This document shows, one piece after another, positions 18,703-27,812 of a stretch of 64,000 nucleotides of DNA. The notes under the pieces were generated by a model. It was given only the letters and a program-made list of their open reading frames with translations, searched no databases and was not told where the DNA came from. How positions within the stretch are numbered: the stretch's first letter is position 1; each line of letters begins with the position of its first letter. The DNA is from an uncultured Verrucomicrobia subdivision 3 bacterium. Lineage in GTDB: Bacteria; Verrucomicrobiota; Verrucomicrobiia; Limisphaerales; UBA11358. A program made the position numbers and the translations under genes. The stretch covers positions 135,642-199,641 of the forward strand of contig CAINLR010000131.1 of assembly GCA_903850425.1 (NCBI GenBank). The letters run 5' to 3'.

Positions 18703-19986
18703 ATGAATATGATCGCAACGAGTGAACTGGACTGCCTGCTGACCACCATGATCGCGAGTGCCGAGGGCATTTCCGACCTGCTGTTTGTGGCGGGCAAACC
18801 GCCGCAGGTGGAGGTGCATGGCGCGCTCGAACCGGTGGCCGGCACGGGCTTCGAACCGGCGTTGAGCGGTGAGCAGGTTGAGAACCTGGCCAAGGCCATC
18901 ATCAACAACAACGCCAAGTTGCTGCGCGATCTGGCGGAACACGGCTCTTGCGACTGCAGCTACTCGTTGCGCCAGGTGTGCCGGTTTCGCGTCAATGTTT
19001 ATCGCCAGAACGGCAGCTACGCCATGGTGCTGCGCCGGCTGCAGGCCACCGTCCCCAATCTGGATTCGCTCAAGCTGCCGGCCACGCTGCGCGAAATCAT
19101 CAAGGAAAAAAACGGGCTCGTCTTTGTCACCGGCGGCTCGGGCAACGGCAAGACCACGACCCTCGCGGCGATGCTCAACGAAATCAACCTCAAGAGCAAA
19201 GTCCATGTGGTCACGCTGGAGGATCCGATTGAATTCTTGCATCCGCAGCTCAACTCCACTTTCAGCCAGCGTGAGTTGGGCCGCGACTTCTACAATTTTC
19301 CCGACGGTTTGCGCGCGGCGCTGCGGCAGGCGCCCAAGGTCATCCTCGTGGGTGAGATCCGCGACCGCGAGACGATGGAAATTGCACTCACCGCTGGCGA
19401 AACCGGCCATCTGGTTTTCAGCACGCTGCACACCATCAGCGCGGGCCAGACCATTAATCGCATTCTGGGCATGTTCAACAAGGACGAGGAACAGCAGGTG
19501 CGCGAACGGCTGGTGGGTTCCCTGCGCTATATCCTCAGTCAGCGGCTGGTGCCCAAAAAGCAGGGCGGCCGTTTGTTGGTGACGGAATTGATGGGCAGCA
19601 GTCTGCGCATGCGTGAAGCCGTGGAACTCGGCGAGGCGGAAAACCGCCGGCTATCGGACATCATTGAGGCGGGTCAGGCCGGCGGCTGGCATAGCTTCGA
19701 ACAATCACTGCTCAAGGCCTACGAGGAAGATTTAATCACCGAGGAAACCGCGCTGCTTTATTCGGTCAACAAACCAACGATGCGCCAGCGGCTGGATCTG
19801 GCCCACAGCCGCGGTCGCCGCTCGGTGAACGCAATGCCGGCGGTGCCGATGATCACAGTGCCCGCAGCAATTTTGCCCACCCCGCCGCCGGTGCTGATCC
19901 CCTACACGCCGCCCGCGCCCGCCCCGCCGCCGCCGCCACCGCAGCGGAATGGCGTGTTGAAAGGGATGTTGAACGGCTTCATTTAG
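18703..19986 (+). CDS. pilT: PilT-type twitching motility ATPase
   Basis: 427 residues from the ATG at 18703, preceded by an AGGGAAGGGA ribosome site. The secretion-ATPase core has a Walker A GGSGNGKT (144-151), an Asp box region TLEDPIEF, a Walker B-like GEIRDRE (217-223) and the His box GHLVFSTLHT. GEIRD is typical of PilT/PilU retraction motors rather than PilB. A Pro-rich C-terminal tail (about residues 385-420) is longer than in standard PilT. It is the last gene of the scaffold-MglA-MglB operon, tying type IV pilus retraction to the polarity switch. Confidence 0.88.
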   Translation: MNMIATSELDCLLTTMIASAEGISDLLFVAGKPPQVEVHGALEPVAGTGFEPALSGEQVENLAKAIINNNAKLLRDLAEHGSCDCSYSLRQVCRFRVNVYRQNGSYAMVLRRLQATVPNLDSLKLPATLREIIKEKNGLVFVTGGSGNGKTTTLAAMLNEINLKSKVHVVTLEDPIEFLHPQLNSTFSQRELGRDFYNFPDGLRAALRQAPKVILVGEIRDRETMEIALTAGETGHLVFSTLHTISAGQTINRILGMFNKDEEQQVRERLVGSLRYILSQRLVPKKQGGRLLVTELMGSSLRMREAVELGEAENRRLSDIIEAGQAGGWHSFEQSLLKAYEEDLITEETALLYSVNKPTMRQRLDLAHSRGRRSVNAMPAVPMITVPAAILPTPPPVLIPYTPPAPAPPPPPPQRNGVLKGMLNGFI

Positions 19987-20337
19987 GCAAAGGTGGTGGC
20001 CGCAAATTTCCCAATCACGTCTGATTTGCCAGGACTTTTCCGCTCAAGACAATTACATGCCGAGCACGAAATCCGACCTGGGGACGCGCAAGGCCTTGGA
20101 GATTTTCCATGCCGCCTCACCCAGCGGGAAAGCGCGTCGCGCATGGTCGGCCCGAACAAGGGGTGGCGACGGCCCCGGCTGGGCGACTGGACGACCACTC
20201 ACGTCGCGGAGTTGACCCTGACCGCCTGGAAAACCGCGCACCGGAAAAAAGCCTGACATCCCACCAGTCTATCCGCTCCCACTAACTTCTCCATACGGAG
20301 TTAGCGACGCGGATACGGTGCAATCCCGGCGGCGCGG
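19987..20337. other. Intergenic stretch without a supported gene
   Basis: 351 bp between pilT and the membrane-protein gene. Several short open frames exist on both strands. One on the plus strand (20056-20214, about 52 codons, basic and Gly-rich) starts with a clean ATG, but it has no recognisable similarity or ribosome site, so I do not call it. No clear terminator seen. Confidence 0.4.
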
Positions 20338-21312
20338 TCACTTCACTTTCCACGCGGAGTCCAGCAGTTCCTGATCGAAGGTATCGGGAATGACGCCTTC
20401 GGTGGCATAGACGTAGAGGGCGCAACGATAGACAGGATTCACCACGCTGCCGATCAAGCCCAGCACGGCGGCGAGCGAAAACCATTCCACGATGACGACC
20501 GGCAGAATCCACCATTGGCTCCAGTGGAAACACCAGCAGGCGAGCGAGGTCACCACACCGCCCGTGAGCAGGGCGGCAACCAGCAGCAGCAACGCCCCCA
20601 AACCAAACGCCAGCTCCAGGCCGGCAAAGCCGATGACCAGTTCGCCCCAGGTGCGCTTGAGCGTGCCGGCGGAGTGGCGCAGGAGCTTCACCGGGTTCAT
20701 GGTTTGCTCTTCCCGCACCAGGGTCGGGATGATGAAAATGCAGGCGACGCTCCACGCAAAGCCAATGAAGCTGGCAATGATTTTTCCCAGAAAGCCGACG
20801 CGCTGCTCGATGGCGTTGATGAGGTAACCGATCAGCCCGGCGAAGAGCGACCACAGCAGCACCGCCTGCCAGCGCGACTGGGCGAAACGAAAGCCGCGCC
20901 GGATGGAAACCGCGTTGCCATTGAGCGCCTGCATGATTTCGTGGTAGAACGCGACGTTGCAAAAGGTCGCCAGAAACATCGAAACGAAGTAAGCCGCCGC
21001 AAAAATGGGCGCGACCCACCAGTGACCTGAAAATAACGCCATCACGCCAGTGCTTCCCACCAACACGGGCTGGCTGGGAGAATGATGGCCCGGCTGCAAC
21101 CCTGGCGCGGCCAAGTCGGCCAAGGCGCTCCAGTGCGCGGCTGAGAAAAAGGAATGCCCGGTGGGATAAAGCAAAATCGGCACGATGAAAAACAGTGCGA
21201 CCACGGCGGCCAGGCCGGTGGCGATGGCCGGAAATAGAAGCAGTTTCTTCTCGCGGAACAGGACGGCGAACGAGGCTTTCAATAGCCGGCCACTGCGTTT
21301 GATCTTGTTCAT
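20338..21312 (-). CDS. DUF6159-like integral membrane protein
   Basis: 324 residues with about six hydrophobic segments. The N-terminus GRLLKASFAVLFREKKLLLFPAI is the typical start of the DUF6159 group, whose function is unknown. The ATG overlaps the GntR gene stop in an ATGA (21309-21312), so it is translated with the regulator and is probably controlled by it through the operator at 21717. Confidence 0.65.
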   Translation of the reverse strand: MNKIKRSGRLLKASFAVLFREKKLLLFPAIATGLAAVVALFFIVPILLYPTGHSFFSAAHWSALADLAAPGLQPGHHSPSQPVLVGSTGVMALFSGHWWVAPIFAAAYFVSMFLATFCNVAFYHEIMQALNGNAVSIRRGFRFAQSRWQAVLLWSLFAGLIGYLINAIEQRVGFLGKIIASFIGFAWSVACIFIIPTLVREEQTMNPVKLLRHSAGTLKRTWGELVIGFAGLELAFGLGALLLLVAALLTGGVVTSLACWCFHWSQWWILPVVIVEWFSLAAVLGLIGSVVNPVYRCALYVYATEGVIPDTFDQELLDSAWKVK

Positions 21313-21707
21313 GATGTTTTTCTTTGTTTGATAAATGCCAGGATGTGTTCTTCATTCAACCCGTGACTGCGGGCTTCGGTCAGCATCCGGTTATAGAGTT
21401 CCTTGAGCTTCGCTTTTTTTTTGGCTTCGGGCAAGGTGCCCACCGGGTCGTCCAGCTTGACGAAGGAGCCGAAGCCGCGCTGGCCGTCAATCAAGCCTTT
21501 GAGCGCGAGTTCGCGATACGCCTTGGCCACGGTGTTGGGGTTGACGCCCAGCGCGAGATTCAGCTCGCGGATGGTCGGCAGGCGGTCGCCGCTGGCCAGG
21601 GTGCCGTCCGCCATCGCCGACGTGAGCCGGTTGGCGATCTGCTTATAGACGGGGATGCCCGAGTGCAGCTCGATCTTCCAGTCTTTCATCAATGCGGGAA
21701 CGCTCAT
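21309..21707 (-). CDS. GntR-family transcriptional regulator (short, YtrA type)
   Basis: 132 residues. The winged helix spans about 10-80: PVYKQIANRLTSAMADGTLASGDRLPTIRELN and NPNTVAKAYRELALKGLI. It has only a short C-terminal helical tail rather than a ligand-binding domain. That size and build match the YtrA subgroup, which usually controls adjacent ABC or membrane-protein genes. The ATG is at 21705-21707, ten bases from a perfect 9-bp inverted repeat overlapping its promoter, so it very likely represses itself and the membrane gene behind it. Confidence 0.85.
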   Translation of the reverse strand: MSVPALMKDWKIELHSGIPVYKQIANRLTSAMADGTLASGDRLPTIRELNLALGVNPNTVAKAYRELALKGLIDGQRGFGSFVKLDDPVGTLPEAKKKAKLKELYNRMLTEARSHGLNEEHILAFIKQRKTS

Positions 21708-21716
21708 GCTTGAATT

Positions 21717-21740
21717 ATTGTATTAGCATAATAATACAAT
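21717..21740 (-). promoter_or_regulatory. Operator: perfect 9-bp inverted repeat upstream of the GntR gene
   Basis: ATTGTATTA (21717-21725) and TAATACAAT (21732-21740) form a perfect inverted repeat with a six-base spacer. The AT-rich repeat stands out in GC-rich surroundings and covers the predicted -10 box, as expected for autorepression by a dimeric GntR protein. Confidence 0.75.
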
Positions 21741-21755
21741 CCGCGCCGCCGTCAA
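21728..21755 (-). promoter_or_regulatory. Promoter of the GntR/membrane-protein operon
   Basis: On the minus strand TTGACG (21750-21755) and TATTAT (21728-21733) are 16 bp apart. Transcription would start roughly 15-20 bases before the ATG at 21707, giving a very short leader. The -10 lies inside the inverted-repeat operator. Confidence 0.6.
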
Positions 21756-21778
21756 GCGGTTTTTATGTTGCCGCAGCA

Positions 21779-23497
21779 TCACGCCTCGAAATGTTTCAAC
21801 TGGCGCATCGCCAGCGTCAGCGGGAGCCAGCCGACGGCGAGCGAGAGCAGCACGAAGCCGAGGATGCAGGCAATGGTCCAGACGGCGTGGCCGTGAAAGC
21901 CGCCATCGCCAATCACCAGCAGGGTGAGCGCGGCGATGATGTAAATCGAGCTCAGCACGAAACAGAGCGTGCCGCCGAAGCCGCTGACGATCTTGTTCGG
22001 GTTGGTTTCCTTGAGGTTGGGATACAGCACGCCCAAGCCGGTGGCGAGGCCGTTGAGCGCGAAGGTCATCACGGTGACCACGGCACCAAAAAAGGCGACG
22101 TCGGTCCACGGCATGTTCAGCAGGTAGCACGAGAGTGTGACCAGGCCGAGCGTGACGCACAGCGAGGCGAGGCTCGCGAGCCAGTATTTGGTTTTGACCA
22201 CGCGCGGCAAGCCCATCGGCGCCAGGCCGATGATCCAGAGGCGGCGGCCTTCGAGGGAGAACTGTGGGAACACAAAGCGCGTGGTGACGGAGGCGAGGTT
22301 GAACGCGCACGCGCCGAGGTTGAGGAACGCGACGGCGTTGATCCAAAACGGACTGGTGAGCTGGTGCGTGAAATTGCGGAGGTTGATGATGTAGGCGCCG
22401 AGCAGGCCGAAAAACATCACCGACTGCCCCCATTGCGCAGTGTCGCGCCAGAACATGCGGATATCTTTCACGGCCAGCGCGCGGGTGTCGGGTTGAAGGC
22501 AGGGGATTTTGGCGACCAAGTTTTCCAGCAGGCCCGGCGTGGGCGACGGTTTTTTGGGGGTGCGAAGAAAACTGAATTTGAACGGCGAGCCGGCGCGGCT
22601 CTGCACCGCCGACGCGGTGTCGTAAAACAAATTGCCAAACCGGGTGAAGGCGAGACTGCCGAAAAACAATGTGTGACTCAGCAGCACCGCCGCGAAAAAC
22701 GCGGCGCTGCGCGTGATGCCTTCGGCCCATTGCATCACCGCCGCCGACAACCAATAGCTGGGCAGAAACGGATACATGGTGAACCGCGTCTTGGCCAGCA
22801 GCCGATCCAGCGCCTCGAGCGTGCGCTTGTCCAGCAGGTCATCATCCACCGGATTGGACTTCCACCAAAACGCGACGAACGCCAGTAATACCAGGGCGAG
22901 CACGAGCAACAGCAGTTGAAAACTGCGCCGGTCCAGGTAGCGGCCAATGAGGATGGCCAGCGCCGAACCGAACACGCCCGGCAGCACGATGAAGAGGCCA
23001 ACCAGCAACGCCGTCAGCGGATAAAAGTGCCACGGCACGCCGCGCACCAGTCCAAACGCGGCGACCAGCGGCGCAATCAAATACAAGAACGCCCACGAAG
23101 CCAGTATGGTGGACTCGATGAATTTCCACTGGAAAATCGTCTGCGTGGAAACCGGCAGCGTCAGTAGGAAGGCCGTCTCGCGATTACGAAACAAGTTCGT
23201 GTAGCTGATGATCAGATTGCTCAACAGCAGCAGCGCGAACAAAAAAGCAAACAGCGTGTAGAACAGCCGCTCCGTCAGCACTGCGCCGAGGCCGGGGAAC
23301 TTGGCGATGAATTTCATTCCGTAATAAAACAGTTGGAACGCCAGCACCAGATAGCCCGTCACAAATAGGCCGATGATGCCGGTGAGCAGCCGCGACTGCT
23401 GCCGCACGGCCAACAGCCGGCGCCAACTGTGGATGGCGTTCACGCGCAGCAGCAGGAACAGCGGCGAATTTTTCAGCGCGGTGGAATTCAACGACAC
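21779..23497 (-). CDS. ABC-2-like exporter membrane protein
   Basis: 572 residues, around twelve hydrophobic segments in two blocks separated by a soluble part. The N-terminal LFYTLFAFLFALLLLSNLI followed by FRNRETAFLLTLPVST resembles the putative ABC exporter membrane family (ABC-2 superfamily). The only start before the conserved region is GTG at 23495-23497. No ATPase gene adjoins it, which is unusual for such permeases. The YtrA-type regulator lies downstream but has its own promoter. Confidence 0.65.
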   Translation of the reverse strand: MSLNSTALKNSPLFLLLRVNAIHSWRRLLAVRQQSRLLTGIIGLFVTGYLVLAFQLFYYGMKFIAKFPGLGAVLTERLFYTLFAFLFALLLLSNLIISYTNLFRNRETAFLLTLPVSTQTIFQWKFIESTILASWAFLYLIAPLVAAFGLVRGVPWHFYPLTALLVGLFIVLPGVFGSALAILIGRYLDRRSFQLLLLVLALVLLAFVAFWWKSNPVDDDLLDKRTLEALDRLLAKTRFTMYPFLPSYWLSAAVMQWAEGITRSAAFFAAVLLSHTLFFGSLAFTRFGNLFYDTASAVQSRAGSPFKFSFLRTPKKPSPTPGLLENLVAKIPCLQPDTRALAVKDIRMFWRDTAQWGQSVMFFGLLGAYIINLRNFTHQLTSPFWINAVAFLNLGACAFNLASVTTRFVFPQFSLEGRRLWIIGLAPMGLPRVVKTKYWLASLASLCVTLGLVTLSCYLLNMPWTDVAFFGAVVTVMTFALNGLATGLGVLYPNLKETNPNKIVSGFGGTLCFVLSSIYIIAALTLLVIGDGGFHGHAVWTIACILGFVLLSLAVGWLPLTLAMRQLKHFEA

Positions 23498-23822
23498 GCG
23501 CCCAAATTAGCTTTCCAGCCGGTGGCTGGCAACACCCGACCAAGATGGAGCACCTTAGTCAGAGACTTAAGGCCCGAAATGGCCGGCGGTTGGACGCTTC
23601 ACCATCATGAGCACTTCGCTGCGAGCGGAGGCGGTTAATCCGTTATTTCATCTCCGGGCGTTGCCTGGAGGTGCCACGAACATTCGTTACCTTCGGGCCC
23701 TCGCACGCGTCCATGCCAGCAGCGAAGAACATGCTATCGGTGCCTGGCCTTTTCTGATAATTCACGAACCACCGCCAAGTTCTAGCCGCTTGAAAACCAT
23801 CGCCGTTAATTCGACCAGTAGT
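23498..23822. other. Intergenic stretch between divergent genes
   Basis: 325 bp between the exporter gene and the NRPS-like gene. An open frame in phase with the NRPS gene reaches back to 23607, but its translation is not related to adenylation domains. A short imperfect hairpin (CTCCGGGCGTTGCCTGGAG, about 23650-23668) is visible. Promoters for both genes probably lie here, but none is clear. Confidence 0.4.
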
Positions 23823-26800
23823 ATGCCTCCTGATTCATCCGCCGAACCGGCCGTTTTGCGCGGCGCGCCGCGGCCTGACTTGCTGCGTCAGGAGTGTTTG
23901 GCGGAGATCCTCGCGGCCACGGCGGCGCGTCGCCCGGAGCATCCGGCTTTGATTTGGCAGGATAGCGTGGTCACTTACGGCGAGCTCCACACCGCCAGCA
24001 ACACTATCGCCGGAGCTTTGATTGGCAAAGGGGCCACGCCCGGTCAAGTCGTGGGCTTGTTCCTGCCGCGCGGTGCGGACTTGTTGATTGCGCAAGCGGG
24101 CATCACTCGGAGCGGAGCCGCCTGGCTGCCGTTCGACGCGGAAACGCCTTTGGAGCGGGTGCGAACTTGTCTGCACTCGGCCCAAGCCATGGGCCTGGTG
24201 ACGTGCCGCGCCTGGTTGCCGCGCCTGGCGGAATTGAACGTGCCCGTCTGGGCGCTGGAAGATTTAGTGGCCGCCAAAAATTCAGTCTCCCTTGGTGCCC
24301 GCGCGCAACTGACCGATCCCGCCTATGTCATTTATACTTCGGGTTCGACCGGCCAGCCCAAAGGCATTGTCATCAGTCAGCGGAGCATCTGTCACTTCCT
24401 GCGCAGCGAAAATGAAATTTTAGGCGTGCGCGAAACCGACCGGGTTTACCAAGGCTTCTCGGTGGCGTTTGACATGTCCTTCGAGGAAATCTGGATTTCG
24501 TATCTGGTCGGCGCGACGCTCTGGATTGCGCCCGGCGCACTGGTGGGCGATCCGGAGTGGCTGGCGCGAACTTTGACGCGTGAACGGATCACAGTGCTGC
24601 ACGCCGTCCCGACGCTGGTCAGTTTGATGGATGATCCGCTGGCCGGCGTGCGCCTGATCAATCTCGGCGGCGAGGCCTGTCCCGATGCGCTGGCGCAGCG
24701 GCTCGTGCGACCGGGCAGAAAAGTGTTCAACACCTACGGCCCCACTGAAACCGCCGTGAGCGCGACGGTCGCGGAACTGCACCCGGGCGAGCCGGTGACC
24801 ATCGGATTGCCGCTGCCAAATTATGGATTGCTCCTGGTGGATGAGCAGCAGCGCGCGCTGCCAGCGGGTGCCGTGGGCGAATTATGCGTGTTCGGGCCGG
24901 GACTGGCGATCGGTTATCTCGGGCGACCGGACTTGACGGCGGAAAAATTTATCGCCAATCCCCTCGCAGCCAGCGCCGACGAGCGCTTGATGTATCTCAC
25001 CGGCGATTTGGCGCGCCTCCAAGCAGCTGGTTCGGTGCAATGTCTGGGGCGGGCAGATAGCCAGGTGAAAATTCGCGGGTTCCGCGTGGAGCTGGATGAG
25101 ATCACGGCGGTGCTGATGGCTCAACCTGGAGTCGGGGCAGCCGCAACGGTGGTGCGCCCGTTGGCGGACGTTGATCAAGTAATCGGCTTCGTGGTTCCAA
25201 CTACGAATCAAACCATGGACCCATCCCAATTGCGCCAAGCCTTGTCCGCCCGGCTGCCGTCCTACATGGTGCCAGCACATTTTGAAATGGTGACGGAACT
25301 GCCCCGGCTCCCTTCCGGCAAGACGGATTTGAAAGCTCTGCGCGTGGCGCCACTCAACTTGGCCGGACCCGACCGCGACCCAAACCCCCAACCGTGCAAC
25401 GAGGAGGAGCAGGCGCTTTATGCCGCGCTGGGAAAACTATTTCCCGGCCGCACCTGGCGGCCGGAGTCGGATTTTTTCGCCGACCTCGGCGGCCATTCGC
25501 TGCTGGCGGCGCGGCTGGTTTCGATTCTGCGCACGGATGAACGCTACGCCTCGTTGAGCGTGCAAGCGGTTTATCGCGAGCGCCAGTTGGGCGGCATCGC
25601 CCGCGTGATGGAACAACAACGCCGCCGAAAAAAGGCCGCTCCCACCACCCATGCCCACGCGCCCTTGCGCCGTCGGCTCCTTTGCGGGCTTGCCCAGGCC
25701 GCGGTGATCCCCTTGCTGGTGCTGCTGCACATCGCCAGTTGGCTGGCACCGTTTTTTGTTTATCACTACTACACCGGTGATGAGGGCGACCGTATTCCGC
25801 TGGCGGTGCTGGATTCGCTGGCGACCTTTGTATGCATTGAAGTTGGCACCTTCGCCGTGGCCATCGCGGGAAAACGGCTGGTGGCGGGACGCTTGCCGGC
25901 CGGGCGGTTTCCGCTGTGGGGCGTCACTTATTTCCGTTGGTGGCTCGCCAACAAATTCTGCGAATTGCCATCGGTCTTTCTGTTGGCCGGCACCCCGTGG
26001 ATGGTGCTCTACCTACGGGCGCTCGGCGCGCGCATCGGGCGGAACGTGATGATTGAAGCCATCACCCTGGGCGCGCCGGAACTGTTGACCGTCGAGGATG
26101 GCGTCAGCCTCGGCACATTTGTGAACATCGAAAATGCCCGAGTGGCAGGCGGCTGGCTGATTCTCGGCCCCGTGCAGCTGGGCCGGGACGCCGTGGTGGA
26201 TTCGTATGCGGTTTTGGAAAATGACACGCAACTTGGCGCACGCACGCGGTTGGGCGGACAATCAGCGCTGGCGGCCGGCCGGCAAATTCCGGCCGATGAA
26301 AATTGGGAAGGCGCGCCCGCGCGCGCCGTGAACCAGCCGCAGGAAAAACTCCCCCCGCGACCCCAACTCTGGCTGGGCTGGCAGTGGGCCCAGATGCTCC
26401 TCTTTGCCGTGACGGCCATCGGGGTGTCGGTCTTGTTTTTTCTCCCCGCCTTCCCGGCGTTCATGCTCATTGACTGGGTGGACGCGCAAACCTGGGATAT
26501 TTTCGCCTCGGATTTGCATCCGTTTTACGCGTTCGGACTGTTTATTCTGCTGGCGATCCCGGCCAGCGCCGTGTTTGTGTTCGCGACCATTTTGGTGACG
26601 GCAGCACTGCGGTGGCTGCTGCCGCGCCAGGTCGCCGGGATCTCGTCGGTTCACAGCTTCGCCTTCTGGCGACGGAAATTCACAAGCCTGATTCTGGATC
26701 ACAGTCTGCAAGTGCTGCATGGAATTTATGCCTCGGTCTATGCGTCCGTGTGGCTGCGGTTGCTGGGTGTAAAGGTGGGCCGCTACGCGGAAGTTTCCAC

Positions 26801-27812
26801 CGCCGCCGGGATGGTTCCAGAACTCCTGGCGCTGGGCGATGACAGTTTTATCGCCGATGGTGCCATGCTGGGCGATGAAGAACAACGGGGCGGCTGGATG
26901 GTTTTGAAGCCCACCAAAATCGGGAATCGTTCCTTCGTCGGCAACGGTGCCTACGTCCCCAACGGCGCCATGGTGCCGGATGATGTTTTGATCGGCGTGC
27001 AAACCCGCACGCCCGAGAATGCCCAGCTCAAGTCCGGGCAGACGTGGATCGGGTCGCCGGCCATGTTGCTCCCGGCCCGCGAGTGCCTGACCGGCTTTCC
27101 CGAATCGCTTACCTTTCGGCCTTCGTGGCGGCGGCGGTTGGCGCGCGGCATCATCGAAGGTTTGCGCATCGTGCTGCCGCTGGCACTGGTGATCGCCACC
27201 GGTTACTTGATTGTGGTTTTGGTGATGCCGCTGGCCGAGGAAAATGGCTGGGGGATCAAGGTGGCGGGCGCGCTTTCCCTGGCGGGCTGCCTGTATGGCC
27301 TGGCTTCTTTCCTGTTCGTGGTCGCGCTCAAATGGATTTTGATTGGCCGCTACCGCCCGTGCGCCCGGGCGATGTGGACGCCGTTTGTCTGGCTCAGCGA
27401 AGCCGTTACCAACTTATATGAATCGCTGGCCGTGCCGAACCTGCTGGATTTCTTGCGCGGCACGCCGATGCTGCCGTGGGCGCTGCGCCTGCTCGGGGCG
27501 AAAATTGGCAAGGGCGTTTATTTGAACACCACCGACCTGACCGAGTTCGATTGCGTGCGCATCGGTGACGCAGCGGAATTGAATGCCTGGTGCGGCCCGC
27601 AAACTCATTTGTTCGAAGATCGCATCATGAAAATCGGCCTGGTCGAAATCGGTGCCCAAACCACTCTCGGCCCGCGCACAACAATTCTTTACAATACGCA
27701 GGTGGGCGATCGGGTGCGGCTGGGACCGCTCACGCTCGTCGCCAAAGGTGAACGGCTGCCCGCCGCGACGCACTGGGAAGGTTCACCCGCCGCCCCGGCC
27801 AGTGGCGAATGA
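23823..27812 (+). CDS. NRPS-like synthetase of the Pls/PosA family (A-T-[TM-LbH]x3)
   Basis: 1329 residues from ATG 23823. The adenylation domain is about 20-510, with YTSGSTGQPKG at about 171, NTYGPTETA at 303, GRADSQVKIRGFRVEL near 410 and PSGKTDLKAL near 500. The carrier domain has LGGHSLLAARL with the phosphopantetheine Ser559. The rest alternates transmembrane helices with three left-handed beta-helix (hexapeptide) acyltransferase-like domains, starting near residues 732, 980 and 1230. This is the architecture of membrane-bound poly(amino acid) synthetases such as epsilon-poly-lysine synthetase. An adenylated amino acid would be polymerised by isopeptide bonds at the membrane. The monomer is unknown. 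Confidence 0.85.
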   Translation: MPPDSSAEPAVLRGAPRPDLLRQECLAEILAATAARRPEHPALIWQDSVVTYGELHTASNTIAGALIGKGATPGQVVGLFLPRGADLLIAQAGITRSGAAWLPFDAETPLERVRTCLHSAQAMGLVTCRAWLPRLAELNVPVWALEDLVAAKNSVSLGARAQLTDPAYVIYTSGSTGQPKGIVISQRSICHFLRSENEILGVRETDRVYQGFSVAFDMSFEEIWISYLVGATLWIAPGALVGDPEWLARTLTRERITVLHAVPTLVSLMDDPLAGVRLINLGGEACPDALAQRLVRPGRKVFNTYGPTETAVSATVAELHPGEPVTIGLPLPNYGLLLVDEQQRALPAGAVGELCVFGPGLAIGYLGRPDLTAEKFIANPLAASADERLMYLTGDLARLQAAGSVQCLGRADSQVKIRGFRVELDEITAVLMAQPGVGAAATVVRPLADVDQVIGFVVPTTNQTMDPSQLRQALSARLPSYMVPAHFEMVTELPRLPSGKTDLKALRVAPLNLAGPDRDPNPQPCNEEEQALYAALGKLFPGRTWRPESDFFADLGGHSLLAARLVSILRTDERYASLSVQAVYRERQLGGIARVMEQQRRRKKAAPTTHAHAPLRRRLLCGLAQAAVIPLLVLLHIASWLAPFFVYHYYTGDEGDRIPLAVLDSLATFVCIEVGTFAVAIAGKRLVAGRLPAGRFPLWGVTYFRWWLANKFCELPSVFLLAGTPWMVLYLRALGARIGRNVMIEAITLGAPELLTVEDGVSLGTFVNIENARVAGGWLILGPVQLGRDAVVDSYAVLENDTQLGARTRLGGQSALAAGRQIPADENWEGAPARAVNQPQEKLPPRPQLWLGWQWAQMLLFAVTAIGVSVLFFLPAFPAFMLIDWVDAQTWDIFASDLHPFYAFGLFILLAIPASAVFVFATILVTAALRWLLPRQVAGISSVHSFAFWRRKFTSLILDHSLQVLHGIYASVYASVWLRLLGVKVGRYAEVSTAAGMVPELLALGDDSFIADGAMLGDEEQRGGWMVLKPTKIGNRSFVGNGAYVPNGAMVPDDVLIGVQTRTPENAQLKSGQTWIGSPAMLLPARECLTGFPESLTFRPSWRRRLARGIIEGLRIVLPLALVIATGYLIVVLVMPLAEENGWGIKVAGALSLAGCLYGLASFLFVVALKWILIGRYRPCARAMWTPFVWLSEAVTNLYESLAVPNLLDFLRGTPMLPWALRLLGAKIGKGVYLNTTDLTEFDCVRIGDAAELNAWCGPQTHLFEDRIMKIGLVEIGAQTTLGPRTTILYNTQVGDRVRLGPLTLVAKGERLPAATHWEGSPAAPASGE

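Noticed and set aside
23607-23822. Earlier start of the NRPS-like gene
   Set aside because: The 72 extra residues do not resemble adenylation-domain N-termini and the family normally begins near the ATG at 23823.
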